A DNA stretch of 6,187 nt, taken from Candidatus Kapaibacterium sp. (GTDB taxonomy: Bacteria; Bacteroidota; Ignavibacteria; Palsa-1295). The position numbers were made by a program, and so were the translations under genes. Within the stretch, counting starts at the first letter, position 1; the number at the start of each line of letters is the position of its first letter. The stretch covers positions 1 through 6,187 of the forward strand of contig JANWLI010000155.1 in the NCBI GenBank assembly GCA_025450975.1. Reading direction: 5' to 3'. The notes beneath the pieces are model-generated. The model ran no database searches. It was not told where the DNA came from and saw only the letters and a list, made by a program, of their open reading frames with translations. This document shows positions 1-5,343 of this stretch, piece after piece.

Positions 1-204
1 AATACGGCCTTCATCACCGACGCGATCGCTCAGGTCGCGAGCTACAAAGCCGGGGCCTGCTCCGACGTCCAGACACTTCCATCCCTGAGCAATACCGATG
101 CGTTCGAAAAAGTCGTCCGTGACGTTCTTCCAGACGCCATGCTGAAAACGCAGGCGTTCGAGCTCTTCTTCGTTAATGCCGAGAATATATTCTTCTTTTT
201 TCAT
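1..204 (-). CDS. SAM-dependent class I methyltransferase, N-terminal fragment
   Basis: Only the first 68 codons are present; the gene runs off the left edge. Reading from the ATG at 204-202, the protein starts MKKEEYILGINEEELERLRF and has a Gln-His-x-x-Trp block (residues 21-25). Motif I of the Rossmann-like methyltransferase fold follows at residues 44-53 (CLDVGAGPGF), with the glycine-rich loop GAGPG that binds S-adenosylmethionine. The start 'YILG....EEL.RL..QH..W' is typical of a family of stand-alone UbiE-like methyltransferases whose substrates are mostly unknown. The acceptor-binding half is outside the window, so the substrate cannot be guessed. The ATG is the first one after the AT-rich intergenic DNA and has no clear Shine-Dalgarno sequence. 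It is transcribed divergently from the gene at 408. Confidence 0.85.
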   Translation of the reverse strand, partial: MKKEEYILGINEEELERLRFQHGVWKNVTDDFFERIGIAQGWKCLDVGAGPGFVARDLSDRVGDEGRI

Positions 205-288
205 GGGATTTTAAGCGCTATTTTAACCATTTTTATGGCTAAAAAATTAGCAGAATCCCTGATATTTCTGACGCTTATAAAGCGTTAT

Positions 289-317
289 TTTTCAATAAAA
301 TAGCTAGTCTATATAAT
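289..317 (+). promoter_or_regulatory. Putative promoter of the small stress-type gene
   Basis: TTTTCA (289-294, 4/6 match to a -35 box) is followed by 17 bp and a perfect -10 box TATAAT (312-317). This puts the start of transcription near 324 and gives an 80-90 nt leader before the ATG at 408. It has the classical sigma70 form rather than the TAnnTTTG form seen at three other genes here. A competing weaker start is the extended -10 TGCTATACT at 346-354. Confidence 0.5.
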
Positions 318-334
318 GTGAAACTATACTAGCT
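302..334. repeat. Inverted repeat flanking the -10 box (candidate operator)
   Basis: Left arm AGCTAGTCTA (302-311) and right arm TATACTAGCT (325-334) are complementary at 9 of 10 positions, separated by 13 bp. The spacer contains the TATAAT box and the predicted transcription start. The placement suits a dimeric repressor that covers the core promoter. If the transcript started further upstream it could instead fold as a hairpin. Confidence 0.45.
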
Positions 335-393
335 CTTTACGCGTATGCTATACTGTGTCCTCTCCCTCTCCATTAATTTTTTTTCCCACCATG

Positions 394-399
394 AAAGGA
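394..399 (+). promoter_or_regulatory. Shine-Dalgarno site deciding the start at 408
   Basis: AAAGGA sits 8 nt before the ATG at 408 and only 2 nt before the ATG at 402, which favours the inner start. It is one of the few clear Shine-Dalgarno sequences in the window. Confidence 0.6.
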
Positions 400-407
400 T
401 TATGACT

Positions 408-821
408 ATGTCAGAACTCACAGTAAACCAAACAGGCGAATTTTCAACCTACCCAGATCATCGCGTTTGCGCCATCATTGAAAGCAAAGAAGACGCAGTA
501 CACGCACTTGAGGCTCTTAAAGAAAAGGGCTTAAAAGGTCTCGATATAGAGATATTCTATGGAGGCAAAGGTGCCAAACTGCTCGATGCCGATGCAGAGC
601 ATCATGGCTTTTTCGCCAAGATCGCCAAGGCACTCCGTGCCTATGGGGATATGGAGAATGATAAGATGCACCTCTACGAAAGTGCACTTAAAGAAGGAAG
701 TTATGTATTTCAGGTTCTCGCGCGATCAGACGAAGAAAAGGAAACGATTCGTCGCGTGCTCGAGCAATACCATGCCCGTGAAATTAACTATTTCAGCCAA
801 TGGTATGTGGAAGCACTATGA
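408..821 (+). CDS. Small alpha/beta protein resembling general stress protein 17M/YflT-type domains
   Basis: 137 residues with no signal peptide or membrane segment, so probably cytoplasmic. The predicted order is strand (20-25, VCAIIE), helix (26-42), strand (46-52, DIEIFYG), helices (65-96), strand (98-105, SYVFQVLA), helix (108-122), strand (124-136). This double ferredoxin-like layout, with 'A..AL..L...G' after the first strand and 'Y..AL..G.YV..V' before the later one, resembles proteins annotated as general stress protein 17M or YflT-like. That assignment is by pattern only and the biochemical role is unknown. The ATG at 408 was chosen because AAAGGA (394-399) lies 8 nt upstream; the in-frame ATG at 402 is too close to it, and an ATG at 345 would add a low-complexity leader. 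It is a single-gene unit with its own promoter and a strong terminator. Confidence 0.75.
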   Translation: MSELTVNQTGEFSTYPDHRVCAIIESKEDAVHALEALKEKGLKGLDIEIFYGGKGAKLLDADAEHHGFFAKIAKALRAYGDMENDKMHLYESALKEGSYVFQVLARSDEEKETIRRVLEQYHAREINYFSQWYVEAL

Positions 822-841
822 ATATTTCTATTCGTTTTCGT

Positions 842-869
842 AAAAAAGCCGGCACAAGCCGGCTTTTTT
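842..869 (+). terminator. Rho-independent terminator after the stress-type gene
   Basis: AAAAAAGCCGGC (842-853), loop ACAA (854-857) and GCCGGCTTTTTT (858-869) form a perfect 12-bp inverted repeat: a 6-bp GC-only core flanked by A6 and T6. It begins 20 nt after the stop codon at 821. Its T-tract runs into the predicted promoter of lpxB. Confidence 0.92.
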
Positions 870-897
870 GCTTTAGTAAGCCTGTGCCGTAACTTTG
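867..897 (+). promoter_or_regulatory. Bacteroidota-type promoter of the lpxB operon
   Basis: TTTG (867-870), a 19-nt spacer and TAACTTTG (890-897) match the known Bacteroidota -33 (TTTG) and -7 (TAnnTTTG) elements. The predicted transcription start falls about 4-8 nt after the G at 897, at or next to the ATG at 905. The lpxB mRNA would therefore have almost no leader, which fits the absence of a Shine-Dalgarno sequence. The -33 element is the end of the T-tract of the preceding terminator. Confidence 0.6.
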
Positions 898-904
898 CCC
901 TTCG

Positions 905-2053
905 ATGAGTACCAGTCGCAAGATCTTAGTTGTTGCCGGCGAAGTATCCGGAGACCGTATCGCAGCAAGCGTATTGCGCCAGGCTGCCGTTCTTGCTAAG
1001 GCAAAGGATATCGAACTCGATCTTTACGGCATCGGTGGTGAGGAATGCAAGGAAGCGGGAGTACGGCGATATTTTACTGCTGAGCAGATGCAGGTTGTCG
1101 GCTTTCAGGAAGTCGCGAAAAAGTACCGGTTCTTCAAGTCGGTATTTGCGGATATGAAGTGGGTGCTTGACGATCCCGAGACGAAGCCGGATGTTCTCTT
1201 CCTTGTCGATTACCCGGGCTTCAACATTCGTCTTGCCCGTGAGGCGAAAAAGCGGGGGATCCGCGTCGTCTATTATGTAAGTCCGCAAGTCTGGGCCTGG
1301 AAGGCCGGGCGGATCAAGCAGATCGTTGAGACGGTCGATACGATGCTCGTCGTCTTTCCATTTGAAGTTGAGTTGTATACGAAGGCCGGGATGAAAGACG
1401 TGCAGTTCGTCGGTCATCCGCTTGTGGAACTTCTCGATGATGAGGAACAAGGGTTTACTTCGCGTACTGAATTTGCCGACCGGATGGTGATTCCTGCCGA
1501 TCGCCCGTGGCTTGTGCTCTTTCCCGGAAGTAGGAAAGAAGAAGTGGAGCGCCATTTGAAGATCATGGTTGGTGCTGCGCGGGCTTTCGGGGGAAGCCAG
1601 TACCATACGATCGTAGTAAAATCGCCGACGCTTGAGGATAGTCTCTACACTTCGCTGCCGCCGGAGATCGCGCAGTTTCGCTCGAGCTCGAAAGACACGC
1701 ATGAACTGATGCATCATGCGAAGTTCGGCATTCTGAAAAGTGGGACAACGACGCTCGAAGCCGGACTTGCCAATCTGCCGGGAGTCATTTGCTATAAAAC
1801 CAGCATCTTTACTTATCAGCTTGCGCGGAGCATGGTGAAGCTGAAGATGATCGGCTTGATCAATATCGTGCTTGAGAAGAAGCTGTATCCGGAGCTTATC
1901 CAGACGAACATGAGCGTAGGCAACATAGCCGGGGCATTAACAGATGTTTCGAGCAGGACGGATTCATTCACGAAAGAATTGCGTAGTCTGCGGTCAATGC
2001 TGCGGTCCGAGGGACGTCCTTCGGATCGGGTAGCGCGAATACTTCTACAATAA
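905..2053 (+). CDS. lpxB: Lipid-A-disaccharide synthase LpxB
   Basis: Joins UDP-2,3-diacylglucosamine to lipid X (2,3-diacylglucosamine-1-phosphate), giving the tetraacyl disaccharide-1-phosphate and UDP; a peripheral inner-membrane glycosyltransferase of family GT19. At 382 residues it has the same length as the E. coli enzyme. Visible blocks: N-terminal VVAGEVSGD (9-17), DVLFLVDYPGFNIRLA (96-111), the family hallmark YYVSPQVWAWK (123-133), FPFE (151-154), FVGHPLVE (168-175), LFPGSRKEEVERH (205-217) and, in the UDP-binding C-terminal half, LKSGTTTLEAGL (277-288). No key block is missing. The start codon has no Shine-Dalgarno sequence and lies 7 nt after a TAnnTTTG box. It is first in the operon; the stop TAA directly abuts the next ATG. 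Confidence 0.97.
   Translation: MSTSRKILVVAGEVSGDRIAASVLRQAAVLAKAKDIELDLYGIGGEECKEAGVRRYFTAEQMQVVGFQEVAKKYRFFKSVFADMKWVLDDPETKPDVLFLVDYPGFNIRLAREAKKRGIRVVYYVSPQVWAWKAGRIKQIVETVDTMLVVFPFEVELYTKAGMKDVQFVGHPLVELLDDEEQGFTSRTEFADRMVIPADRPWLVLFPGSRKEEVERHLKIMVGAARAFGGSQYHTIVVKSPTLEDSLYTSLPPEIAQFRSSSKDTHELMHHAKFGILKSGTTTLEAGLANLPGVICYKTSIFTYQLARSMVKLKMIGLINIVLEKKLYPELIQTNMSVGNIAGALTDVSSRTDSFTKELRSLRSMLRSEGRPSDRVARILLQ
2003..2028 (+). repeat. Near-perfect palindrome inside the 3' end of lpxB
   Basis: Positions 2003-2028 are self-complementary across all 13 pairs, counting two G-U wobbles (2005/2026 and 2011/2020). In RNA the outer 11 pairs would form a long GC-rich stem with an ACGU loop. It lies within lpxB codons for roughly S368-R375 and ends 25 nt before the start codon of the next gene. 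Confidence 0.6.
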
Positions 2054-2632
2054 ATGTTGGCAATTCTCGGCGTCGGACTTACCTCGCTTGTCAAGACACT
2101 TCGGATCGAATGGAACGGCGACCCGTTGCCGGAGGGTGCTGTCGTTGCATTCTGGCATTCGAAGATGATCGCCGGCTGGTGGCTGGCAAAGAATGATGCC
2201 GTTGCCATCGTCAGCCAGAGTAAAGACGGCCAGCGGCTCGCTGAGTTACTCGCTAAATGGAAATATACACTTGTCCGCGGCTCAAGCTCGAAAGGTGGAC
2301 ACGAAGCACTTGACAATGCGATCGCATTGATCAAGTGCGGCGATATTACGAATCTGGTTATTACGCCGGATGGCCCGCGCGGTCCGCGCGAGGTCATGAA
2401 GCGCGGAGCGTTTATTGCCGCAGTCGAACTCGGTGTGCCGCTTATTTTCTTAAAGATCTTGTATAGGAATGCAACGATCCTGACTAAGAGCTGGGACCAT
2501 TTCGAAGTCCCGTATCCGCTTTCAAAAGTGATCGTCACGCCTGTCGTGATCGATACTTCTGATTTTCCAGCGGATGACAAGGAGAAGCAGAAGCTATATT
2601 TAGAACGCATTTCGAAACAGTTGCGCAAATAA
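2054..2632 (+). CDS. DUF374 family lysophospholipid-acyltransferase-like protein, candidate LpxJ-type lipid A acyltransferase
   Basis: 192 residues. DUF374 blocks are clear: AFWHSKM (32-38, with the acyltransferase histidine H35), SQSKDGQ (54-60), LVRGSSSKGG (73-82), ITPDGPRGP (103-111) and KSWDHFEVPYP (145-155). DUF374 belongs to the LPLAT acyltransferase superfamily and includes LpxJ of Helicobacter and Campylobacter, a late lipid A acyltransferase unrelated in detail to LpxL/LpxM. The position between lpxB and lpxK supports a secondary acylation role here, but this is inference. The N-terminus is slightly short (DUF374 proteins are often about 210 residues), though residues 1-14 are hydrophobic and could touch the membrane. 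The start cannot lie further upstream because the lpxB stop is in the same frame immediately before the ATG. No Shine-Dalgarno; translation is probably coupled to lpxB. Confidence 0.9.
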   Translation: MLAILGVGLTSLVKTLRIEWNGDPLPEGAVVAFWHSKMIAGWWLAKNDAVAIVSQSKDGQRLAELLAKWKYTLVRGSSSKGGHEALDNAIALIKCGDITNLVITPDGPRGPREVMKRGAFIAAVELGVPLIFLKILYRNATILTKSWDHFEVPYPLSKVIVTPVVIDTSDFPADDKEKQKLYLERISKQLRK

Positions 2633-3636
2633 TGGAGTCGAACCCATACGGCCTGGCAATGATGATGCGCCGCTCGCTCTACCGATCGGGCGTGATGAAA
2701 GCTGCGAAAGTACCAGCGCCGGTGATCTCCGTCGGCAATCTTACCGTCGGTGGGACAGGGAAGACGCCGATCACGAAATTCATCGTTCAGTTTCTTCGCG
2801 ATCATTGCAATAAGCGGGTGGCAATCGTCATGCGCGGTTATAAGCGGAAGTCCAAAGGTCTGCTTGTCGTCTCTGATGGCGTGTCGACATTCGCCGATAC
2901 TGATGCAAGCGGGGATGAAGCACAGCTGTATGCGCAGGAACTGGCTGATGTGATCGTCGTGTGCGATGAAGAGCGCGTGCGTGGAGCAAAAGCTGCGATC
3001 GAGTTGGGAGCCGAGGTCATTGTTCTCGATGACGGATACCAGCATCTTGCCATTCATCGCGATATGAATATCCTCCTGATCGCTGCGAACGAGCCGGAAG
3101 GTGCAGTGCTCCCGATCGGGAGATTTCGCGAATCTCCCGGAGCTAATCGCGATGCAGATGTCATTTTGCTCTCAGGAGCACCCGGAGATGATTTTGACCG
3201 TGCCGAACGAGTGATCGCAGGGTATCCATTTAAGGCAGACGTTCTTATCACTCGGGCGATATTGCATGCTTCATCACTCGTGACAATGGATGGCCGGGAG
3301 ATCGAACCCAGTGAGCTAAAAGGAAAGAACGTGCTTGCCGTTTCGGCGATCGCACGACCCGAGCGCTTTCATGCATCGCTTAAAGCACTCGGTGCGGAAG
3401 TCGTGCCGTTTGTGCTGCCGGACCATAATGAGTATGATGAGCGGATCTGTGCCGATATTCTTGCAGCGGCTTCGAAAGCAGGGTGTGACTTTATTGTACA
3501 GACTTCGAAGGATGCGGTTAAATCGGCTCCGTTTTTACGTGCATCGTCAGTGCAAACGCTTACGTTGTACATCGAATACAGCATTGAGAACGAATCACGT
3601 TTGTTTGAGCGCATACGATCGATCCTCCAGGACTAA
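2632..3636 (+). CDS. lpxK: Tetraacyldisaccharide 4'-kinase LpxK
   Basis: Transfers the gamma-phosphate of ATP to the 4' position of the tetraacyl disaccharide-1-phosphate, forming lipid IVA at the inner face of the inner membrane. 334 residues, normal for the family. The Walker A loop is at 35-46 (GNLTVGGTGKTP). Further blocks are VMRGYKRKSKG (66-76), SGDEAQL (93-99), LDDGYQHL (132-139) with the conserved acidic pair, PIGRFRESP (161-169), LPDHNEYDE (262-270) with a His in the place of the family's catalytic His, and TSKDAVK (291-297; usually T-E-K-D-x-x-K). The ATG overlaps the preceding stop by one base (TAATG), so translation is likely coupled. A few residues shorter at the N-terminus than many homologues. 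Third gene of the operon; five of the window's eleven CGATCG sites lie in it. Confidence 0.96.
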   Translation: MESNPYGLAMMMRRSLYRSGVMKAAKVPAPVISVGNLTVGGTGKTPITKFIVQFLRDHCNKRVAIVMRGYKRKSKGLLVVSDGVSTFADTDASGDEAQLYAQELADVIVVCDEERVRGAKAAIELGAEVIVLDDGYQHLAIHRDMNILLIAANEPEGAVLPIGRFRESPGANRDADVILLSGAPGDDFDRAERVIAGYPFKADVLITRAILHASSLVTMDGREIEPSELKGKNVLAVSAIARPERFHASLKALGAEVVPFVLPDHNEYDERICADILAAASKAGCDFIVQTSKDAVKSAPFLRASSVQTLTLYIEYSIENESRLFERIRSILQD

Positions 3637-3654
3637 TTTGTTGTTTGAAATAAT

Positions 3655-4392
3655 ATGAAGCTTACGATCGGCCTATCATACGCTCCGGAGAGCGAATCCA
3701 AATTTCTCAGGTATACTAAGGCGCTTACTCACGCTGCGGAAAGTCTCGGGCATGAGCTGGAAGTCTTTGATCTTCACGCAGCGCCGGATCGGGTAGCAGA
3801 AGTTGATGGCGTCGTGTTTACAGGAGGCCATGACGTCTATCCCGAACGCTATGGTAAGGCAGAGGAGACGCAGTTCTGCCATGACCTCGACGCTGAGCGC
3901 GATACGCATGAATTTGCGATGGCAACAGCTGCTGACGCGGAGAAACTACCAGTTCTTGGCATTTGCCGAGGATTGCAGTTACTCAACGTTCATTATGGGG
4001 GGACGCTTATCGTTGACCTTGAGCGGGCTGGCTATACCTCACATTCAAAGATAAAAACAGAGGATGGTCTTGTAGACAGGGAACATGAGGTGCATATCGA
4101 GCCAGGGACGACGTTGAAACGGCTTACCCGAACTGCAGAGGCGCCGATCGCGAGTGCGCATCATCAGGTGATCGATAAGCTTGCGCCTGGCATGCAGGTT
4201 TCGGCCAGGTCAAGTGGCGATGAAGTGATCGAAGCAATTGAATGGGCGGACCCGAAGAATAAACCGTATTTTATGGCCGTCCAGTGGCATCCTGAACGTA
4301 TGGCATACGAAAAACCACTTGCGGGTGAGCTTTTTGAAGGCTTCCTCACCGAAGTGGCAATGCGCAAGCTGCTTAAAGAGCGCTTAAAGTAG
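3655..4392 (+). CDS. Class I glutamine amidotransferase-like gamma-glutamyl hydrolase (peptidase C26, PuuD-like)
   Basis: 245 residues, typical for the gamma-glutamyl-gamma-aminobutyrate hydrolase family, which cleaves gamma-glutamyl amide bonds in the cytoplasm. The nucleophile is C104 in the elbow LGICRGLQLLNV (101-112). The other triad members are H212 and E214 in AVQWHPE (208-214). Other family blocks are FTGGHDVYPERYG (55-67), RD..E (82-86) and SAHHQ (167-171). It therefore looks catalytically intact. The true substrate is unclear: the family also acts on gamma-glutamyl polyamines, folate polyglutamates and other amides. It starts 18 nt after the lpxK stop with no Shine-Dalgarno and no convincing own promoter, so it is probably the last gene of the lpx operon. 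The link with lipid A is positional only. Confidence 0.9.
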   Translation: MKLTIGLSYAPESESKFLRYTKALTHAAESLGHELEVFDLHAAPDRVAEVDGVVFTGGHDVYPERYGKAEETQFCHDLDAERDTHEFAMATAADAEKLPVLGICRGLQLLNVHYGGTLIVDLERAGYTSHSKIKTEDGLVDREHEVHIEPGTTLKRLTRTAEAPIASAHHQVIDKLAPGMQVSARSSGDEVIEAIEWADPKNKPYFMAVQWHPERMAYEKPLAGELFEGFLTEVAMRKLLKERLK

Positions 4393-4402
4393 ACAAAATT
4401 CT

Positions 4403-4431
4403 GGCAGGATGAATACGAGATCCACCCTGCC
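4403..4431 (-). terminator. Hairpin between convergent genes, likely terminator of the histone-like gene
   Basis: Arms at 4403-4411 and 4423-4431 pair over 9 bp around an 11-nt loop. In minus-strand RNA all nine positions pair (one G-U) and AGAATTTTG follows; in plus-strand RNA the same position is an A-C mismatch and no T-tract follows. It therefore serves the minus-strand histone-like gene better than the plus-strand operon. The T-tract is imperfect. The rest of the 67-bp convergent gap shows nothing else. Confidence 0.5.
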
Positions 4432-4459
4432 ATCCCCGGAATTATCCCAGACTTAAAAT

Positions 4460-4654
4460 TTAGCCCGCTTTTTCAGAGGTTTTCATATTCTGAACCTCAA
4501 CACGAATATCCTGTGCCTTCTTTTTCAGCTCATTCATAGCCTTACGGACACGGACACCTGCTGCTTTATTTCCTTTGACATAGAACTTCTCGAAATCCTG
4601 CTCAAATGTCTGAACGAGGGCTACGAGTTCATTGAATTTCTTGTTTTCTTCCAC
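4460..4654 (-). CDS. Small histone H1-like (Hc1-type) DNA-associated protein
   Basis: 64 residues from a GTG at 4654-4652. It is rich in Lys/Glu/Ala, with the block KKFNEL..LV...E.DFEKFY (5-24), KGNKAAGVRVRKAM (27-40) and LKKKAQDIRVEVQNMK (43-58). This pattern matches the short histone H1/Hc1-like proteins common in Bacteroidota and Chlorobiota, thought to bind and help compact DNA; a long helical pair is expected. The start is chosen because homologues begin near 'KKFNEL' and AGG lies 6 nt upstream of the GTG. Another GTG at 4711 would add 19 hydrophobic residues not expected in this family, translated through a terminator-like hairpin. Monocistronic by position, with its own predicted promoter. 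Confidence 0.85.
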   Translation of the reverse strand: MEENKKFNELVALVQTFEQDFEKFYVKGNKAAGVRVRKAMNELKKKAQDIRVEVQNMKTSEKAG

Positions 4655-4676
4655 AGCTAACCTATTGATTAAGGTG

Positions 4677-4694
4677 AAAAAGCCCCTAAGGGCT
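4677..4694 (-). terminator. Terminator-like hairpin in the leader of the histone-like gene
   Basis: On the minus strand AGCCC (4694-4690), loop TTAG and GGGCT (4685-4681) are followed by TTTT and CACC. The stem is only 5 bp but is followed by a T-tract, so it could end transcripts of the upstream RNA methyltransferase gene. It lies about 20 nt before the GTG, leaving no room for a downstream promoter, so histone-gene transcription must pass through it. Alternatively it is a 5'-end stabilising stem-loop or attenuator. Confidence 0.5.
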
Positions 4695-4699
4695 ACTGG

Positions 4700-4730
4700 C
4701 AAAAATAGCACATTTTCGCCCCTTTCGCAA
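4700..4730 (-). promoter_or_regulatory. Bacteroidota-type promoter of the histone-like gene
   Basis: On the minus strand TTG (4730-4728), a 20-nt spacer and TATTTTTG (4707-4700) match the -33/-7 pattern TTTG-N19-TAnnTTTG with one weak base in the -33 box. The predicted start is near 4696-4693, exactly at the 5' edge of the hairpin at 4694-4681. Confidence 0.5.
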
Positions 4731-4779
4731 TTTTTTGTTAAATTTTATGCGATTTTCAAATATCGCCCAGAAAAGCCAT

Positions 4780-5337
4780 TTACGGCCTGAATTCAAGGAG
4801 ATCCTCTCGAAAGGGCCTAATACACTCGTAAAGCGCGATTCCGGTAGCCACTGCAACGTTAAGCGAATGCTTCGCGCCGAGCATGGGAATCGACAAAGCA
4901 AGATCGGATAATTCAAGCGCTTCGGCAGAAACGCCGTTGATCTCGTTGCCGATAACTATCGCTAGCGGGAAGTGCTTTTTCTCGAGATCGTAAACCGACT
5001 GAGCATCATGAGTTAACTCAAGAGATGCAATTGCTGCCCCACGATTCCGTGCTTCTGCTATAGCTTCAGTGACAGTGGTGAAATGTGCATGAGGAATCGT
5101 CTTCGTTGCACCCAAGGCTGTTTTTGTGATCTCAGCGCGCGGAGGATGCGGCGTATAGCCTGCAGTAAAGATCGCTTCGGCGCGGATGCCGTCGGCAGTA
5201 CGGAAAATGGAGCCGACATTGTAGAGGCTGCGGATATTATCGAGGATCAGGATAACCGGAAATCGACGTTCGGGACGCGCTGCCTCGGTTTCAGCCAGGC
5301 GCTGGGCGAGTAGTTCGTCGTAGGTGATCTTGTGCAT
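4780..5337 (-). CDS. TrmH/SpoU-family RNA 2'-O-methyltransferase (SPOUT fold)
   Basis: 185 residues from the ATG at 5337-5335. It carries the three SpoU motifs: motif 1 LDNIRSLYNVGSIFRTAD (32-49) with N40 and R46, motif 2 IVIGNEINGVS (127-137), and motif 3 IPMLGAKHSLNVAVATGIAL (150-169) with S158 and N160. These form the trefoil-knot S-adenosylmethionine site for ribose methylation of tRNA or rRNA. It lacks the extra N-terminal L30e-like domain of RlmB-type enzymes. The exact target (for example tRNA position 18 or 34, or 23S rRNA) cannot be told from sequence. An in-frame ATG at 5385 would add 16 residues encoded by a terminator hairpin, so the inner ATG is preferred; there TAnnTTTG lies 6 nt upstream and no Shine-Dalgarno is present. 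Confidence 0.92.
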   Translation of the reverse strand: MHKITYDELLAQRLAETEAARPERRFPVILILDNIRSLYNVGSIFRTADGIRAEAIFTAGYTPHPPRAEITKTALGATKTIPHAHFTTVTEAIAEARNRGAAIASLELTHDAQSVYDLEKKHFPLAIVIGNEINGVSAEALELSDLALSIPMLGAKHSLNVAVATGIALYECIRPFREDLLEFRP

Positions 5338-5343
5338 GAGCTG

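Larger units (their letters stand above)
205..407. other. Divergent intergenic regulatory region
   Basis: About 200 bp of AT-rich DNA separates the methyltransferase (minus) from the small stress-type protein (plus). It holds a hairpin-forming dyad ACGCTT-ATA-AAGCGT at 271-285, a sigma70-like promoter at 289-317, a second inverted repeat at 302-334 and a possible extended -10 (TGCTATACT) at 346-354. No small ORF or RNA gene was recognised in it. Confidence 0.6.

Noticed and set aside
271..285. ACGCTT-ATA-AAGCGT followed by TATTTTT as a terminator
   Set aside because: No plus-strand gene precedes it and the stem is only 6 bp; it is more likely a dyad site in the divergent promoter region or chance.
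345..407. Upstream ATG at 345 as the start of the stress-type protein
   Set aside because: It adds 21 residues with no family resemblance, has no Shine-Dalgarno, and the AAAGGA at 394-399 is well spaced for the ATG at 408.
926..1717. Open frame of 263 codons on the minus strand opposite lpxB
   Set aside because: Antisense shadow of lpxB with no recognisable motif or start signal.
2054..2632. Naming the DUF374 gene lpxL or waaM
   Set aside because: The motifs are those of DUF374 (TPDGPRGP, RGSSSKGG), not the LpxL/LpxM family.
1816..3057. Long open frame on the minus strand (413 codons) opposite lpxB, the acyltransferase gene and lpxK
   Set aside because: It lies entirely antisense to three well-recognised genes, its translation is a Ser/Arg/Ile-rich mixture with no family motifs, and it is explained by the codon bias of the plus-strand genes.
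4655..4711. GTG at 4711 as the start of the histone-like protein
   Set aside because: The added hydrophobic segment does not fit this protein family and would be read through a terminator-like hairpin; the GTG at 4654 has AGG at 6 nt.
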